This document shows, one piece after another, positions 7,860 to 17,600 of a stretch of 64,000 nt of DNA (position 1 is the stretch's first letter; each line of letters opens with the position of its first letter). Where the stretch lies: the NCBI RefSeq assembly GCF_900638385.1, contig NZ_LR134510.1:1736001-1800000 (forward strand). Direction: 5' to 3'. The notes under the pieces were generated by a model. That model searched no databases and had not been told where the DNA came from. It was given only the letters and a program-made list of their open reading frames with translations. A program made the translations under genes and the position numbers. This stretch comes from Actinobacillus delphinicola (GTDB lineage Bacteria; Pseudomonadota; Gammaproteobacteria; Enterobacterales; Pasteurellaceae).

Positions 7860-9311
7860 TTATTTGTGATGATAAACACGGACGTTTTCAAATCCCTGAT
7901 CTTTTAAATAAAGGGCTTGTAATTTGCTCATTACGCCACGTTCGCAGTATAAAACGTAAGTTTTACTTTGATCGAGGGTCGCAAATTGACTGCCCACTTT
8001 ATAAAATGGTAGATGAACAATTGAAATCCCTTGCATTTCAAGCGGTTTTTCATCTACTTCCTCTTGAGAACGAATATCTAAAATGACATCATTTTCACCA
8101 AGTGTCTGGATAGATTCGACATCCTGTACTTGTTTTTCGCTTTCTGTTGCGATTTGTCTAATGTCTAAAATTTCAGCGTTCTCTACCGCTCGTTCTAAGA
8201 CAGCAAAATCGAAGTTTTGTTCTTCCGCTTCAATTTTTGAGCGAACCGCTTTAACGGTTGGATTTTTAGAGATTACGCCACAAAATTCTGGCATAGATTT
8301 GGCAATATCGTCTGTACCGATTTCTTTTGCTAGTGCGATAATTTGTTCTTTATCGTGCGTGATAAGTGGACGTAAGACGAGGCTATCTGCTGCTTCATCA
8401 ATTAAACGTAAGTTGGTTAATGTTTGGCTAGATACTTGACCGAGTGCTTCACCAGTAACGATGGCTTGAATACCAAAGCGTTCTGCAATTTTACTTGCAG
8501 CACGCACCATCATGCGTTTAAGCACCACGCCCATTTGTCCATTTTCTACGTTTTCTAAAATTTCGCCCACAACGCCATCGAATGGAATCGCAACAAAGCG
8601 CACTTTATGAGAAAGTGAGTAACGGTGCCATAGGTGGTAAGCCATTTGTTTTACGCCGATTTCGTGTGCAGAACCGCCTAAATTGAAGAAACAATAGTGA
8701 ACACGAGAACCACGGCGAATAAGCATATAGCTGGATACACCAGAGTCAAAACCACCTGAAATTAAAGAAAGCACGTCTTCTTGTGTACCAAGTGGGTAAC
8801 CGCCTAAGCCTTCGATACGTTCTTTAACGAAAAGCATTTTGTCATCTTCAACTTCAAGACGTACGGTTACATCTGGATTTTTAAGTTGAACTTTCGCAGT
8901 TTCGATATTTTGGTTTAAACCACCACCTACGTAACGTTCAATTTCGATAGAGGTAAATTTATGTTTACCTTTACGTTTTGCACGCACGCAGAAGGTTTTA
9001 CCATTTAAGCTATCGCCAACTTGGGCAAGCGTTTGTTCAAAAATATCGTGGAGGGTAGCGACTTGAACTTCTTCCACCACTAAAATGTGATGAATACCTG
9101 GGATAAGAGCTAATAATTCTTGGATTTGGGCATTTTTAGACGCATCTTTGGTGCGTACTTCAATGTAGTCCCAATGGCGAATTACAGCCACTTCTTCATC
9201 ATATTTTAGAAGTGTATTGCGAATATTGCTGGTTAAGATTTTTACGAAGCGTTTTTTTACGCTATCGCTCTTAATCATAATTTCAGGGAAAAGTTTAACG
9301 ATAAATTTCAT
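7860..9311 (-). CDS. thiI: ThiI, tRNA 4-thiouridine synthetase
   Basis: 483 residues, one more than E. coli ThiI. It transfers persulfide sulfur to U8 of tRNA and supplies sulfur for the thiazole of thiamine. N-terminal ferredoxin-like and THUMP domains are followed by the PP-loop SGGFDS (185-190). The disulfide-partner Cys is in PEFCGV at about 344, and the C-terminal rhodanese domain has its active Cys at 456 (YCERGVMS), the same position as in E. coli. Transcription may continue into the transferase gene 43 bp downstream. Confidence 0.97.
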   Translation of the reverse strand: MKFIVKLFPEIMIKSDSVKKRFVKILTSNIRNTLLKYDEEVAVIRHWDYIEVRTKDASKNAQIQELLALIPGIHHILVVEEVQVATLHDIFEQTLAQVGDSLNGKTFCVRAKRKGKHKFTSIEIERYVGGGLNQNIETAKVQLKNPDVTVRLEVEDDKMLFVKERIEGLGGYPLGTQEDVLSLISGGFDSGVSSYMLIRRGSRVHYCFFNLGGSAHEIGVKQMAYHLWHRYSLSHKVRFVAIPFDGVVGEILENVENGQMGVVLKRMMVRAASKIAERFGIQAIVTGEALGQVSSQTLTNLRLIDEAADSLVLRPLITHDKEQIIALAKEIGTDDIAKSMPEFCGVISKNPTVKAVRSKIEAEEQNFDFAVLERAVENAEILDIRQIATESEKQVQDVESIQTLGENDVILDIRSQEEVDEKPLEMQGISIVHLPFYKVGSQFATLDQSKTYVLYCERGVMSKLQALYLKDQGFENVRVYHHK

Positions 9312-9383
9312 AATTTTTTAATTTTTTTACAATTTATAAACAAAGTGCCATATTCTACTTGATTTTCGCTGTTATAAAAAGCA

Positions 9384-9425
9384 ACGCCCCGATTTTCGTA
9401 AAAATTTTTCAGAAAATCAGGGCGT
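9384..9425. repeat. CGCCCC inverted pair, copy 3
   Basis: ACGCCCCGATTTTC / GAAAATCAGGGCGT, one mismatch. Unlike most copies it lies between two divergent genes (thiI and the HEPN gene), so a terminator role is not the obvious explanation. Confidence 0.85.
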
Positions 9426-9515
9426 AAGATGAATTTAAAATAAAATGCTTACAAATTAAAAGGTAAATTTTGTTATAATTTTCACCACAAAATAGAGAAT
9501 GAATGAGGAAAGTTT

Positions 9516-10178
9516 ATGTTAACAAGTCATGGGTTGGAGCAACATTTTAAAGCACATCGTAAACAAGGGCTTTATTCTGATAATTTTAAATTGCGGTTAC
9601 ATAGAGCATTAAGCTGGCTTAAAAAAGCGGAAGAAACGCATGATCTTGATACGAAATTTATTTTCCAATGGATTACTTTTAATGCGTTATATGCTCGAAA
9701 AATTAATACCGATTTTTTAGGCGATAAAAAACTGTCGCATGAGTTTTTATATCGTATTTGTGATTGCGATGAAACGCATCGGGTTTATAACTTAATTTGG
9801 GAAAAATTCCCGCAATCTATTCGTTTATTATTAGATAATAAATATGTTTTCCAGCCATTTTGGGATTTTCATAATGGTGAGCTGAATGAGCATGACTATT
9901 TTCGCCAAAGTGAACAAGCGAAAGAATACGTATTAGATGCGTTAGAAGGGCGCAAAACAAAACGCTTATTAACCGCCATTTTCCAACGCCTTTATACATT
10001 GCGTAACCAAGTTATGCACGGTGGAGCGACCTATTTGAGCAAAGCGAATCGTACGCAATTACAAGATGCAACCCGAATTTTAGCGGACTTACTGCCGATT
10101 ATGATTGATATTACATTAGAAAATCATGCAGAAATTGATTGGGGCGAGCCGTTTTATCCATTTATTCAAGAAAATTAA
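9516..10178 (+). CDS. HEPN-domain protein of unknown function
   Basis: 220 residues, helical and polar, no signal peptide. The segment RLYTLRNQVMHGG carries R163-x4-H168 (RNQVMH), the RX4-6H motif of HEPN domains, which in many toxins and defence proteins forms an RNase active site at a dimer interface. A GTTATAATT -10-like element lies about 50 bp upstream. No antitoxin-sized partner is adjacent; the neighbours are thiI (divergent) and cls (convergent), separated by inverted repeats on both sides. It could be a housekeeping HEPN protein rather than a toxin. The assignment is from the motif only. Confidence 0.65.
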   Translation: MLTSHGLEQHFKAHRKQGLYSDNFKLRLHRALSWLKKAEETHDLDTKFIFQWITFNALYARKINTDFLGDKKLSHEFLYRICDCDETHRVYNLIWEKFPQSIRLLLDNKYVFQPFWDFHNGELNEHDYFRQSEQAKEYVLDALEGRKTKRLLTAIFQRLYTLRNQVMHGGATYLSKANRTQLQDATRILADLLPIMIDITLENHAEIDWGEPFYPFIQEN

Positions 10179-10181
10179 TAA

Positions 10182-10231
10182 AAACACGCCCCGATTTTCC
10201 GAAAATTTTTTACGAAAATCGGGGCGTGTTT
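10182..10231. repeat. CGCCCC inverted pair, copy 4 (bidirectional terminator)
   Basis: Perfect 18-bp arms from AAACACGCCCCGATTTTC to its complement, flanked by A and T residues. It sits between the convergent ends of the HEPN gene and cls. Confidence 0.9.
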
Positions 10232-10245
10232 CGTATTTTTTAAAA

Positions 10246-11703
10246 TTAGAGCAATGGGCTAAACAGGAAGAAAAGTTTCTCGATAATGCGATAGAAACTC
10301 GGGCGCGCACGCCATACTTTATATGACATTTGCGTTGCATTTTCCATATAGCCTTTTTGTAGTTGATAAACTTCTGCTGCAAAACTTTTATCTTCGACTA
10401 AAATCATCACTTCAAAATTGAGCAAGAAACTACGCATATCCATGTTTACTGTTCCGATCATGCTAAGGCGTTCGTCAATAAGGATGCTTTTGGTATGCAA
10501 AAGTCCTTGATTAAATTCATAAATTTTTACACCTGCAGAGAGTAAGTCATCAAAGAAAGTTCGGCTTGCCCATTCCACCATGATGGAATCATTTTTCTTC
10601 GGTAAAATAATGGAAACATCCACGCCACGATAAGCTGCGACTTGAAGTGCTTCGGCAATACTATGACTTGGCACAAAATAAGGCGAGGTGATAATAATGC
10701 TTTTCTTCGCCGAAAAAATCGCTTGGGCGAGGGTTTGTTCCATTAAATCATCAGGGAATCCTGGACCTGTCGCCAAGACTTGTACCATGTGAGAGTTGTC
10801 AGGATCTTGCGGAATACTTTCTGGTGTCGGTAAAGTCAGTGGGAGAGTTTGCCCCGTTTCCACTTGCCAGTCTACTGCGTGTAAACTATTAAAAATACTA
10901 GAAACAGGACCAACAATGCGTACCAGGACATCAACCCATTCGCCAACGTGGGCATCTTGTTTGAAGTATTTTGGATCGACCATATTCATACTGCCTGTAT
11001 AGGATATTTCATTATCAATGGCAATGATTTTACGGTGCATGCGTAAATCAATACGACTGAAGAACATACGAAATAAACTTACATGAAGACATTCTACAAA
11101 CTCGATTCCTTGATTACATAGAGTATGGTAGCGAGAATGGCGCAGGAAAGGACGACTACCGACACTATCTAGCATGATACGGACTTTTACGCCTCGGCGG
11201 ACGGCATCAATCAGCGCATTTTCCACTTCGTCAACTAAACCACCGCTTTGCCAAATATAAAACACCATATTGATTTCTTTTTTAGCATTTTTAATATCTT
11301 TTAAAATACTATTAATGATGCTTTCTGGCGTATTAAAGAGGTGTAATTCATTGCCGACTACACAAGGAATGGTCAGGCGATCTTGCACTAAATCGAAAAG
11401 CGATTGGAATTTTGGCGGTTGATGCGTACTTACAAGTTCTCGATCATTCGCAAATTGATGATACCACTTGATAAAACGAGGTTTTATACGATTAAAATTT
11501 TCGGTACGTTTTTTACCGAGATTAATTTCTCCAAAAATTAAGTAAGCGATAATACCTACCAATGGAAAAATATAAATCATCATCAACCACGAAAGCATTG
11601 CCGTAACTGATTGTTTTTTAAAAAGTAACCGTAAAGTAACGGCAATGGTCATTATCCAAATAAAGGTCGGGAAAATGTATGGTATAATTCGATCAACGAT
11701 CAT
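10246..11703 (-). CDS. cls: Cardiolipin synthase
   Basis: 485 residues, the ClsA type. Two N-terminal membrane segments (about 5-25 and 33-57) precede two phospholipase-D HKD motifs: MHRKIIAIDNEISYTGSMN in the first half and LLHTKSILIDERLSMIGTVNMD in the second. The enzyme condenses two phosphatidylglycerols to cardiolipin plus glycerol at the inner membrane. It is divergent from the pseudouridine synthase gene, with only 22 bp between start codons, so the promoters overlap the 5' coding regions. Confidence 0.95.
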   Translation of the reverse strand: MIVDRIIPYIFPTFIWIMTIAVTLRLLFKKQSVTAMLSWLMMIYIFPLVGIIAYLIFGEINLGKKRTENFNRIKPRFIKWYHQFANDRELVSTHQPPKFQSLFDLVQDRLTIPCVVGNELHLFNTPESIINSILKDIKNAKKEINMVFYIWQSGGLVDEVENALIDAVRRGVKVRIMLDSVGSRPFLRHSRYHTLCNQGIEFVECLHVSLFRMFFSRIDLRMHRKIIAIDNEISYTGSMNMVDPKYFKQDAHVGEWVDVLVRIVGPVSSIFNSLHAVDWQVETGQTLPLTLPTPESIPQDPDNSHMVQVLATGPGFPDDLMEQTLAQAIFSAKKSIIITSPYFVPSHSIAEALQVAAYRGVDVSIILPKKNDSIMVEWASRTFFDDLLSAGVKIYEFNQGLLHTKSILIDERLSMIGTVNMDMRSFLLNFEVMILVEDKSFAAEVYQLQKGYMENATQMSYKVWRARPSFYRIIEKLFFLFSPLL

Positions 11704-11725
11704 TTTATTTACTCTATATTAAATT

Positions 11726-12373
11726 ATGCACTTCAAAATCATTTTTCAGCACGCCGATTTTCTCGTTATTTATAAGCCGCATGGAGTGAGTGTTCATAAA
11801 GACGAACAGGATACGGGGTTAACAACACAGCTTGCCGAACAATTAAGTGTACCACAAATTTGGCTCGTTCATCGGCTAGATAAAGTGACTTCTGGACTAT
11901 TAATTCTTGCTAAAAATGCTACAGCTGCTGCCGAATTGAGTCGTGCATTCGCTGAGCATAAAGTCAAGAAAACTTATTTAGCATTATCTAATCAAAAACC
12001 AAAGAAAAAACAAGGCTGGATTAAGGGCGATATGCAAAAAGCGCGCCGTGGAGCATGGAAATTGGTGAAAACGTCGGAGAACCCAGCAATCACTTATTTT
12101 AATACTCAAAGTCTAGCCCCTAATTTACGTCTTTTTGTTCTACATCCTCATACTGGCAAAACGCATCAATTACGTGTTGCGATGAAAAGCCTTGGTAGCC
12201 CTATTTTGGGCGATGCTTTGTATAGTGGACACGAATCAGATAGAACATATTTGCATGCCTATCGTTTGCAATTTTGTTATCAAGGTGAAGATTTCGATAT
12301 TCAAGCCATGCCTGAAGCAGGGGAGCTATTTTTAACGTATAAACAGGATTTAAGCAATATTTTATTTAAATAA
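11726..12373 (+). CDS. RluA-family pseudouridine synthase (TIGR01621 type)
   Basis: 215 residues, catalytic domain only, no S4 domain. The catalytic motif WLVHRLDKVTSGLLILAKN carries the essential Asp (HRLD), followed by KTYLALS and a C-terminal HPHTGKTHQLRVAM block. It isomerises a uridine in rRNA or tRNA; the site cannot be read from sequence. Length and motif order fit the small RluA-like group TIGR01621 found in Haemophilus. It is divergent from cls. Confidence 0.85.
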   Translation: MHFKIIFQHADFLVIYKPHGVSVHKDEQDTGLTTQLAEQLSVPQIWLVHRLDKVTSGLLILAKNATAAAELSRAFAEHKVKKTYLALSNQKPKKKQGWIKGDMQKARRGAWKLVKTSENPAITYFNTQSLAPNLRLFVLHPHTGKTHQLRVAMKSLGSPILGDALYSGHESDRTYLHAYRLQFCYQGEDFDIQAMPEAGELFLTYKQDLSNILFK

Positions 12374-12442
12374 AAATTGATCAAAAATTTAACAAGTAAT
12401 ATACTTAACTACTCAGATTAGTTATGTTTAATAGGATTAATT

Positions 12443-12658
12443 ATGCGTTTATGTATCGCTATCTTCTTGCCGTGGCTTGTATTTTTCACAATTGGAAGAC
12501 CAATTGCTGGAATTATTTGTTTAATTTTACAAATTACAGTGCTAGGTTGGGTGCCTGCTGCGATTTGGGCGGTCTATTCGCTTAGCAATTATAATACCGA
12601 TAAGAAAATTGAAGAAATCATGCAAAGTAATAATTTTAATGATAGAAATCGGATGTAA
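12443..12658 (+). CDS. YqaE/Pmp3-family small membrane protein
   Basis: 71 residues with two membrane helices (about 3-20 and 22-46) joined by GRPIAG, and the signature LQITVLGWVPAAIWAVYSL typical of the UPF0057/Pmp3 family of small membrane proteins linked to membrane potential and stress. It ends in a charged tail. It lies 69 bp after the pseudouridine synthase gene and is followed by an inverted pair. Confidence 0.85.
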   Translation: MRLCIAIFLPWLVFFTIGRPIAGIICLILQITVLGWVPAAIWAVYSLSNYNTDKKIEEIMQSNNFNDRNRM

Positions 12659-12680
12659 TGTTGAATGAAAAAGGAACAAA

Positions 12681-12732
12681 CACGCCCCAATTTTCGATAA
12701 ATTTTATAATTTTTTAGGAAAAATGGGGCGTG
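12681..12732. repeat. CGCCCC inverted pair, copy 5
   Basis: CACGCCCCAATTTTC / GAAAAATGGGGCGTG, 15-bp arms with one mismatch and a long AT-rich loop, between the convergent ends of the YqaE gene and ettA. Confidence 0.85.
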
Positions 12733-12740
12733 ATAAAGAA

Positions 12741-12769
12741 AAAAAGCACATCAAGGCGATGTGCTTTTT
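12741..12769. terminator. Bidirectional terminator at ettA end
   Basis: Stem AAAAAGCACATC / GATGTGCTTTTT with a 5-nt loop, 15 bp past the ettA stop. Confidence 0.85.
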
Positions 12770-12784
12770 TATTTTTAATCGATC

Positions 12785-14455
12785 TTATTTAGCGATACGT
12801 TTATATTTCATGCGATGCGGTTGAAGGGCATCAGAACCAAAGGTTTTCTTTTTCCATTCTTCATAGTCAGAGAAGTTACCTTCGTAGAATGTTACTTTAC
12901 CTTCATCACCGTAGTCTAAAATATGCGTTGCGATACGGTCTAAGAACCAACGGTCATGCGAAATAACCATTGCACAGCCTGGGAATTCGAGTAATGCATT
13001 TTCAAGCGCACGTAAGGTTTCCACGTCAAGGTCATTGGTTGGTTCATCGAGAAGTAATACGTTACCGCCTACTTGCAATAATTTTGCTAAGTGTAAACGA
13101 CCGCGTTCACCCCCAGATAATTCGCCCACGCATTTTTGTTGATCAACACCTTTAAAGTTGAAACGACCCACATATGCACGGCTTGGGATTTCAAAGTTAC
13201 CAATTTTCATAATATCTAAACCGCCAGAAACTTCTTCCCATACGGTTTTGCTATTATCCATTTCGTCACGGAACTGGTGTACAGATGCTAAAGTGACAGT
13301 GTCACCTAAAGTAACGCTACCGCTGTCTGGTTGTTCATGACCTGAAAGCATACGGAAAAGGGTAGATTTACCCGCACCATTTGCCCCGATAATCCCTACA
13401 ATCGCCCCTTTTGGAATGCTGAAAGATAGATTATCAATTAAAGTACGATCGCCATAAGCTTTGCTTAGGTTTTCCACTTCAATAACTTTATCCCCTAAGC
13501 GAGCACCAGGTGGAATAAAGAGTTCGTTAGTCTCGTTACGTTTTTGGTAATCGGTACGGTTAAGTTCTTCAAAACGTGCCATACGAGCTTTAGATTTTGC
13601 TTGGCGACCTTTTGGATTTTGGCGAACCCATTCCAATTCTTTTTCAATCGATTTTTGGCGTGCAGATTCGGTTGCTTGTTCTTGTGCAAGACGTTTTTCT
13701 TTTTGTTCAAGCCAAGAAGAATAGTTGCCTTCCCAAGGAATCCCTTCACCACGGTCAAGTTCTAAAATCCAACCTGCCACGTTATCTAAGAAGTAACGGT
13801 CATGGGTAATTGCCACAACAGTACCTTCATAGTCGTGAAGGAAGCGTTCTAACCAGGCTACTGATTCCGCATCCAAGTGGTTAGTCGGTTCATCAAGAAG
13901 TAACATGTCTGGTTTTTCAAGTAACAAACGGCAAAGTGCAACACGGCGGCGTTCACCCCCTGATAAATGCGCAATTTTTGCGTCCCAATCTGGTAAACGA
14001 AGGGCATCTGCAGCACGTTCTAATTGGTTATCTAAGTTATGCCCATCGTGTGCGTGGATAATCGCTTCTAATTCACCTTGTTCTTTCGCTAATTTGTCAA
14101 AATCTGCATCAGGATCTGCGTAAGCGGCATAAACTTCATCTAAACGGTTTAGTGCATTTTTTACTTCGCTCACGGCTTCTTCAATCGCGTCACGAACGGT
14201 TTGTTCAGGATCAAGTTTTGGTTCTTGTGGAAGATAGCCGATTTTGATTCCTGGTTGTGGGCGAGCTTCACCTTCAAATTCTTTATCTACGCCTGCCATA
14301 ATGCGAAGAAGGGTAGATTTACCCGCACCATTAAGCCCTAAAACCCCAATTTTGGCACCAGGGAAAAAGGATAAAGAAATATCCTTTAAAATTTGACGCT
14401 TCGGCGGAACCACTTTGCTCACGCGATGCATCGTATAAACAAATTGTGTTGACAT
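12785..14455 (-). CDS. ettA: EttA, energy-dependent translational throttle
   Basis: 556 residues, an ABC-F ATPase with two nucleotide-binding domains and no membrane domain. Walker A motifs are GLNGAGKST (near 40) and GANGAGKST (near 340); signatures LSGGERRRVALCRLL and LSGGERGRLHLAKLL; Walker B LLLDEPTNHLD and LLLDEPTNDLD. The family binds the ribosomal E site and gates elongation according to ATP level. A matS site (13293-13305) lies inside the gene. It is divergent from the TonB-dependent receptor. Confidence 0.97.
   Translation of the reverse strand: MSTQFVYTMHRVSKVVPPKRQILKDISLSFFPGAKIGVLGLNGAGKSTLLRIMAGVDKEFEGEARPQPGIKIGYLPQEPKLDPEQTVRDAIEEAVSEVKNALNRLDEVYAAYADPDADFDKLAKEQGELEAIIHAHDGHNLDNQLERAADALRLPDWDAKIAHLSGGERRRVALCRLLLEKPDMLLLDEPTNHLDAESVAWLERFLHDYEGTVVAITHDRYFLDNVAGWILELDRGEGIPWEGNYSSWLEQKEKRLAQEQATESARQKSIEKELEWVRQNPKGRQAKSKARMARFEELNRTDYQKRNETNELFIPPGARLGDKVIEVENLSKAYGDRTLIDNLSFSIPKGAIVGIIGANGAGKSTLFRMLSGHEQPDSGSVTLGDTVTLASVHQFRDEMDNSKTVWEEVSGGLDIMKIGNFEIPSRAYVGRFNFKGVDQQKCVGELSGGERGRLHLAKLLQVGGNVLLLDEPTNDLDVETLRALENALLEFPGCAMVISHDRWFLDRIATHILDYGDEGKVTFYEGNFSDYEEWKKKTFGSDALQPHRMKYKRIAK
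13293..13305. other. matS site 1 (MatP binding)
   Basis: GTGACAGTGTCAC, an exact match to GTGACRNYGTCAC, inside ettA. It is 24 kb left of dif, the outermost site on that side. Confidence 0.75.
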
Positions 14456-14574
14456 ACAATTCCTATGTTCTAGTTGAAAATGGCGCGTATTTTACGTGAA
14501 TTTGCTTAAAAATGTAAGTTAAAAAATCGGTAAGGCAGAAGAATAACCTCTAATTATAAATAATTATTTTAAAT

Positions 14575-14622
14575 GATAATGATTCGTATTTATTGACTAA
14601 AGTAATATTTTGCTAATACAAT
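14575..14622 (+). promoter_or_regulatory. Promoter with Fur-type operator
   Basis: GATAATGATTCGTATTTAT at 14575-14593 matches the first nine bases of the 19-bp Fur consensus and part of the rest. It abuts a -35 TTGACT (14593-14598), 18-nt spacer, and -10 TACAAT (14617-14622), 70 bp before the receptor start codon. Iron repression of the receptor is inferred. Confidence 0.6.
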
Positions 14623-14692
14623 ATCAGGCAGTTACTAAATTAACCATATATAGGTAGCAACTTTTCTTATTTTGAGTCATTAGAGGTATTAT

Positions 14693-17600
14693 ATGAACAA
14701 AGTATGCAACTATGCATCTTCTGAATTATCCCCCCAATCAAAAGCAAAAATCGGATTAAAAAGGAAAACATTCGTTACTTTATCATGTTTGTTACCCGTT
14801 GTTGTACAAGCGGAACCGACAAGATTAGAGGAAATTAATGTGATTGGTGAGCAAGAAATGCTTCCCATTCGTGAAAAGAAAATTGCAGAAACCGTTAAAA
14901 CGGCTAAAAATTTTGAGGCTCAGCAAATACAAAGTAGCCAAGATTTAGTGAAATATGAAACAGGTGTATCTGTCGTTGAGAAAGGCAGGATGGGAAGCAG
15001 TGGGTATAGTATTCGTGGTGTTGATGAAAATCGGGTTAATATTACCATTGATGGATTGCAACAGGCAGAAACGCTTTCTTCACAAGGATTTAAGGAATTA
15101 TTTGAGGGGTACGGTAACTTTAATAATACTCGTAATGGCGTTGAAATAGAAACACTGAAACAAGTCAATATTGCTAAAGGAGCAGATTCAGTAAAAAGTG
15201 GGAGCGGTGCTTTGGGAGGCGCTGTATTATTTGAAACAAAAGATGCTCGTGATTATTTAATTGATAAGCCATTTTATTTTAAGGTCAAAACAGGATATGG
15301 CAGCGCAGACGGGCAATATATGTTTAGTCCAACGCTAGCTGCACGTTGGAAACAATTTGATGTTTTAGCCATCTATACGGATCGAGATGGGCACGAAACC
15401 GAAAATTTTGGTTATGATAGTTATCCTGATATTCCTGCTAAAGGTGCACAAGGACGTAGTCGCCAAAAAGCTGATCCTTATCACATCACTAAAAAAAGTA
15501 CATTACTCAAGTTAGGATTTAATCCAAATGACTCAAACCGATTTACCATCATGTATGATGATTATAAACATCATAGCCGAGGACATGACTGGTCTTATAC
15601 GTTAGCACCATTAATGACTGATGCCGATAAACCAGAAAAAGAATCACGCCATACCAATGATAGTAGCACACGTAGAAATGTCGCATTTAGCTATGAAAAT
15701 TATGACAGTAATTGGCTTTGGGATAGTCTAAAAGTCACCTATTCTCATCAAAAAATCACTCAACGTGCGCGAACTGATGAATATTGTGACGGCGGCGAAA
15801 ATTGCGATTCTGTACAAAATCCATTAGGTTTACAGTTCAAAAATGGGGATATCGTGGATAAAAATGGCAATAAATTAATGTTAAAAGAAGTGCCGAGTTG
15901 GGAATGGAATGACGATTATTCTGCACAAATAAAAAAAGAAAATGGTAAAAAAACATTGGCTATTGTGGATGCAAAAGGAAATGCGTTCCCTTACCCAGAA
16001 AAAAATCAATTCGATCAAAAGCAAAATCAATCTGATGTATGGGATACGTCGGTAGATAAAGGAAACTTATGGATAGATTGTCAATCCGAAAACTGTAACG
16101 GTTCTTTAACTTATTACAATATTGAAGGAAATTCTTGGAATGGTTATAAGTTAAAGGGTAAACAAGCTGTTGATCTTAGCCAGCCACAAACTATTTTAGA
16201 GGTCGAAAATCCTGAGGGAAAACGTGAACGGATTCTTTTTAGTGTTGATGATCATCAAAATAAAGACCATTTCTATAAAGAAGTAAAAGTACAAAAAACA
16301 AAATGGATTAATAAAGGTGATGCGTGGGACGACAAAAATTATAGCGGTTGGCAAGCGGATAAAATAAATAGTTGGACAGGCGAAAAAATAGGGTATGAAA
16401 GCGCTGATAATTGGCAATTAATCAAGCCATCTTCTCCAGGCTACAGTACCAATTTATGGACAGATCGTAAATTAAATACTGATCTTCAACAGATTAATAT
16501 TGATTTGACTAAATTCTTTAGTGTCAAAGAAGTCGAAAATGAATTAGCCTACAATTTTGTCTTATCTAAAATGGATAAACAAATGATTAACCGTAGTGGT
16601 TATGGTCCTAAAAACATTAAATGGTGGGCTAAGTATTTCAATATGATTGATAAAAATGGTCAAGTAGCATGTAAACCAGGTACATCTTGTACGATTCCGC
16701 ATGAAGAAAAGCCAACTACCTTCTTAATTCCAGTTGAAACAAAAACAGGCGCATTTGCGATTAATGACCATGTCAGGGTAAATCGTTATGTGAGTTTTGA
16801 TTTAGGTTATCGTTATGATCATATCAATCATCAACCGCACTTTAACCAAGAAACCGATCCCGCTTTACCACAAGGTTTATTGCAAGGTATGTATGTTAAG
16901 CCTAAAACGTTAATCCGCCCACAAAAGCCAAGTTGGTATGCAAAACAATTTAATTGTAAAACGGGCAGTTGCAAAAATGCCGATGGCAGCTACCAAGATC
17001 CAAAATATGCCCAAGCCTTACAAGAATATGAGAAAAATCTCGCCGATTATTTAAGTAATCCGCAGAAAAATATTGATTATTTAGTAAGTAGAAAACGTAA
17101 ATTTAGCCATAGTTCATACAGTTTAGCGACAGCGTTAGATCCCTTTGATTTTCTTCGTGTACAACTTAAATATGCAACAGGATTTAGAGCGCCATCGTCA
17201 GATGAGTTGTATTTTACATTCAAACATCCTGATTTCTCGATTGTTGCTAACCCAGATTTAAAGGCTGAGTTAGCAAAAACCAAAGAGCTCGCTTTAACTT
17301 TCCACCATCAACATAGTTTTATTACGCTTGGTGCTTTTAAAACGAATTACGATAATTTCATTCAACTTGCTTTTCAAGGATACAAGCAGTTTACTGGAAA
17401 AGATGGCAGTACAAATGGTATTCCATATCGTATGTACCAAAATATTAATAATTCTAAAGCGTGGGTAAAAGGTTTTCATATTCATAGTCATCTCGCACTC
17501 GGCGATATTACTTCAATGCTCGAAGGATTAAGTGTTGGATATAAATTGGAGTATCAAAAAGGACGAACCTTCGGTATTGATGAGAATGCGCAGGGCGAAC

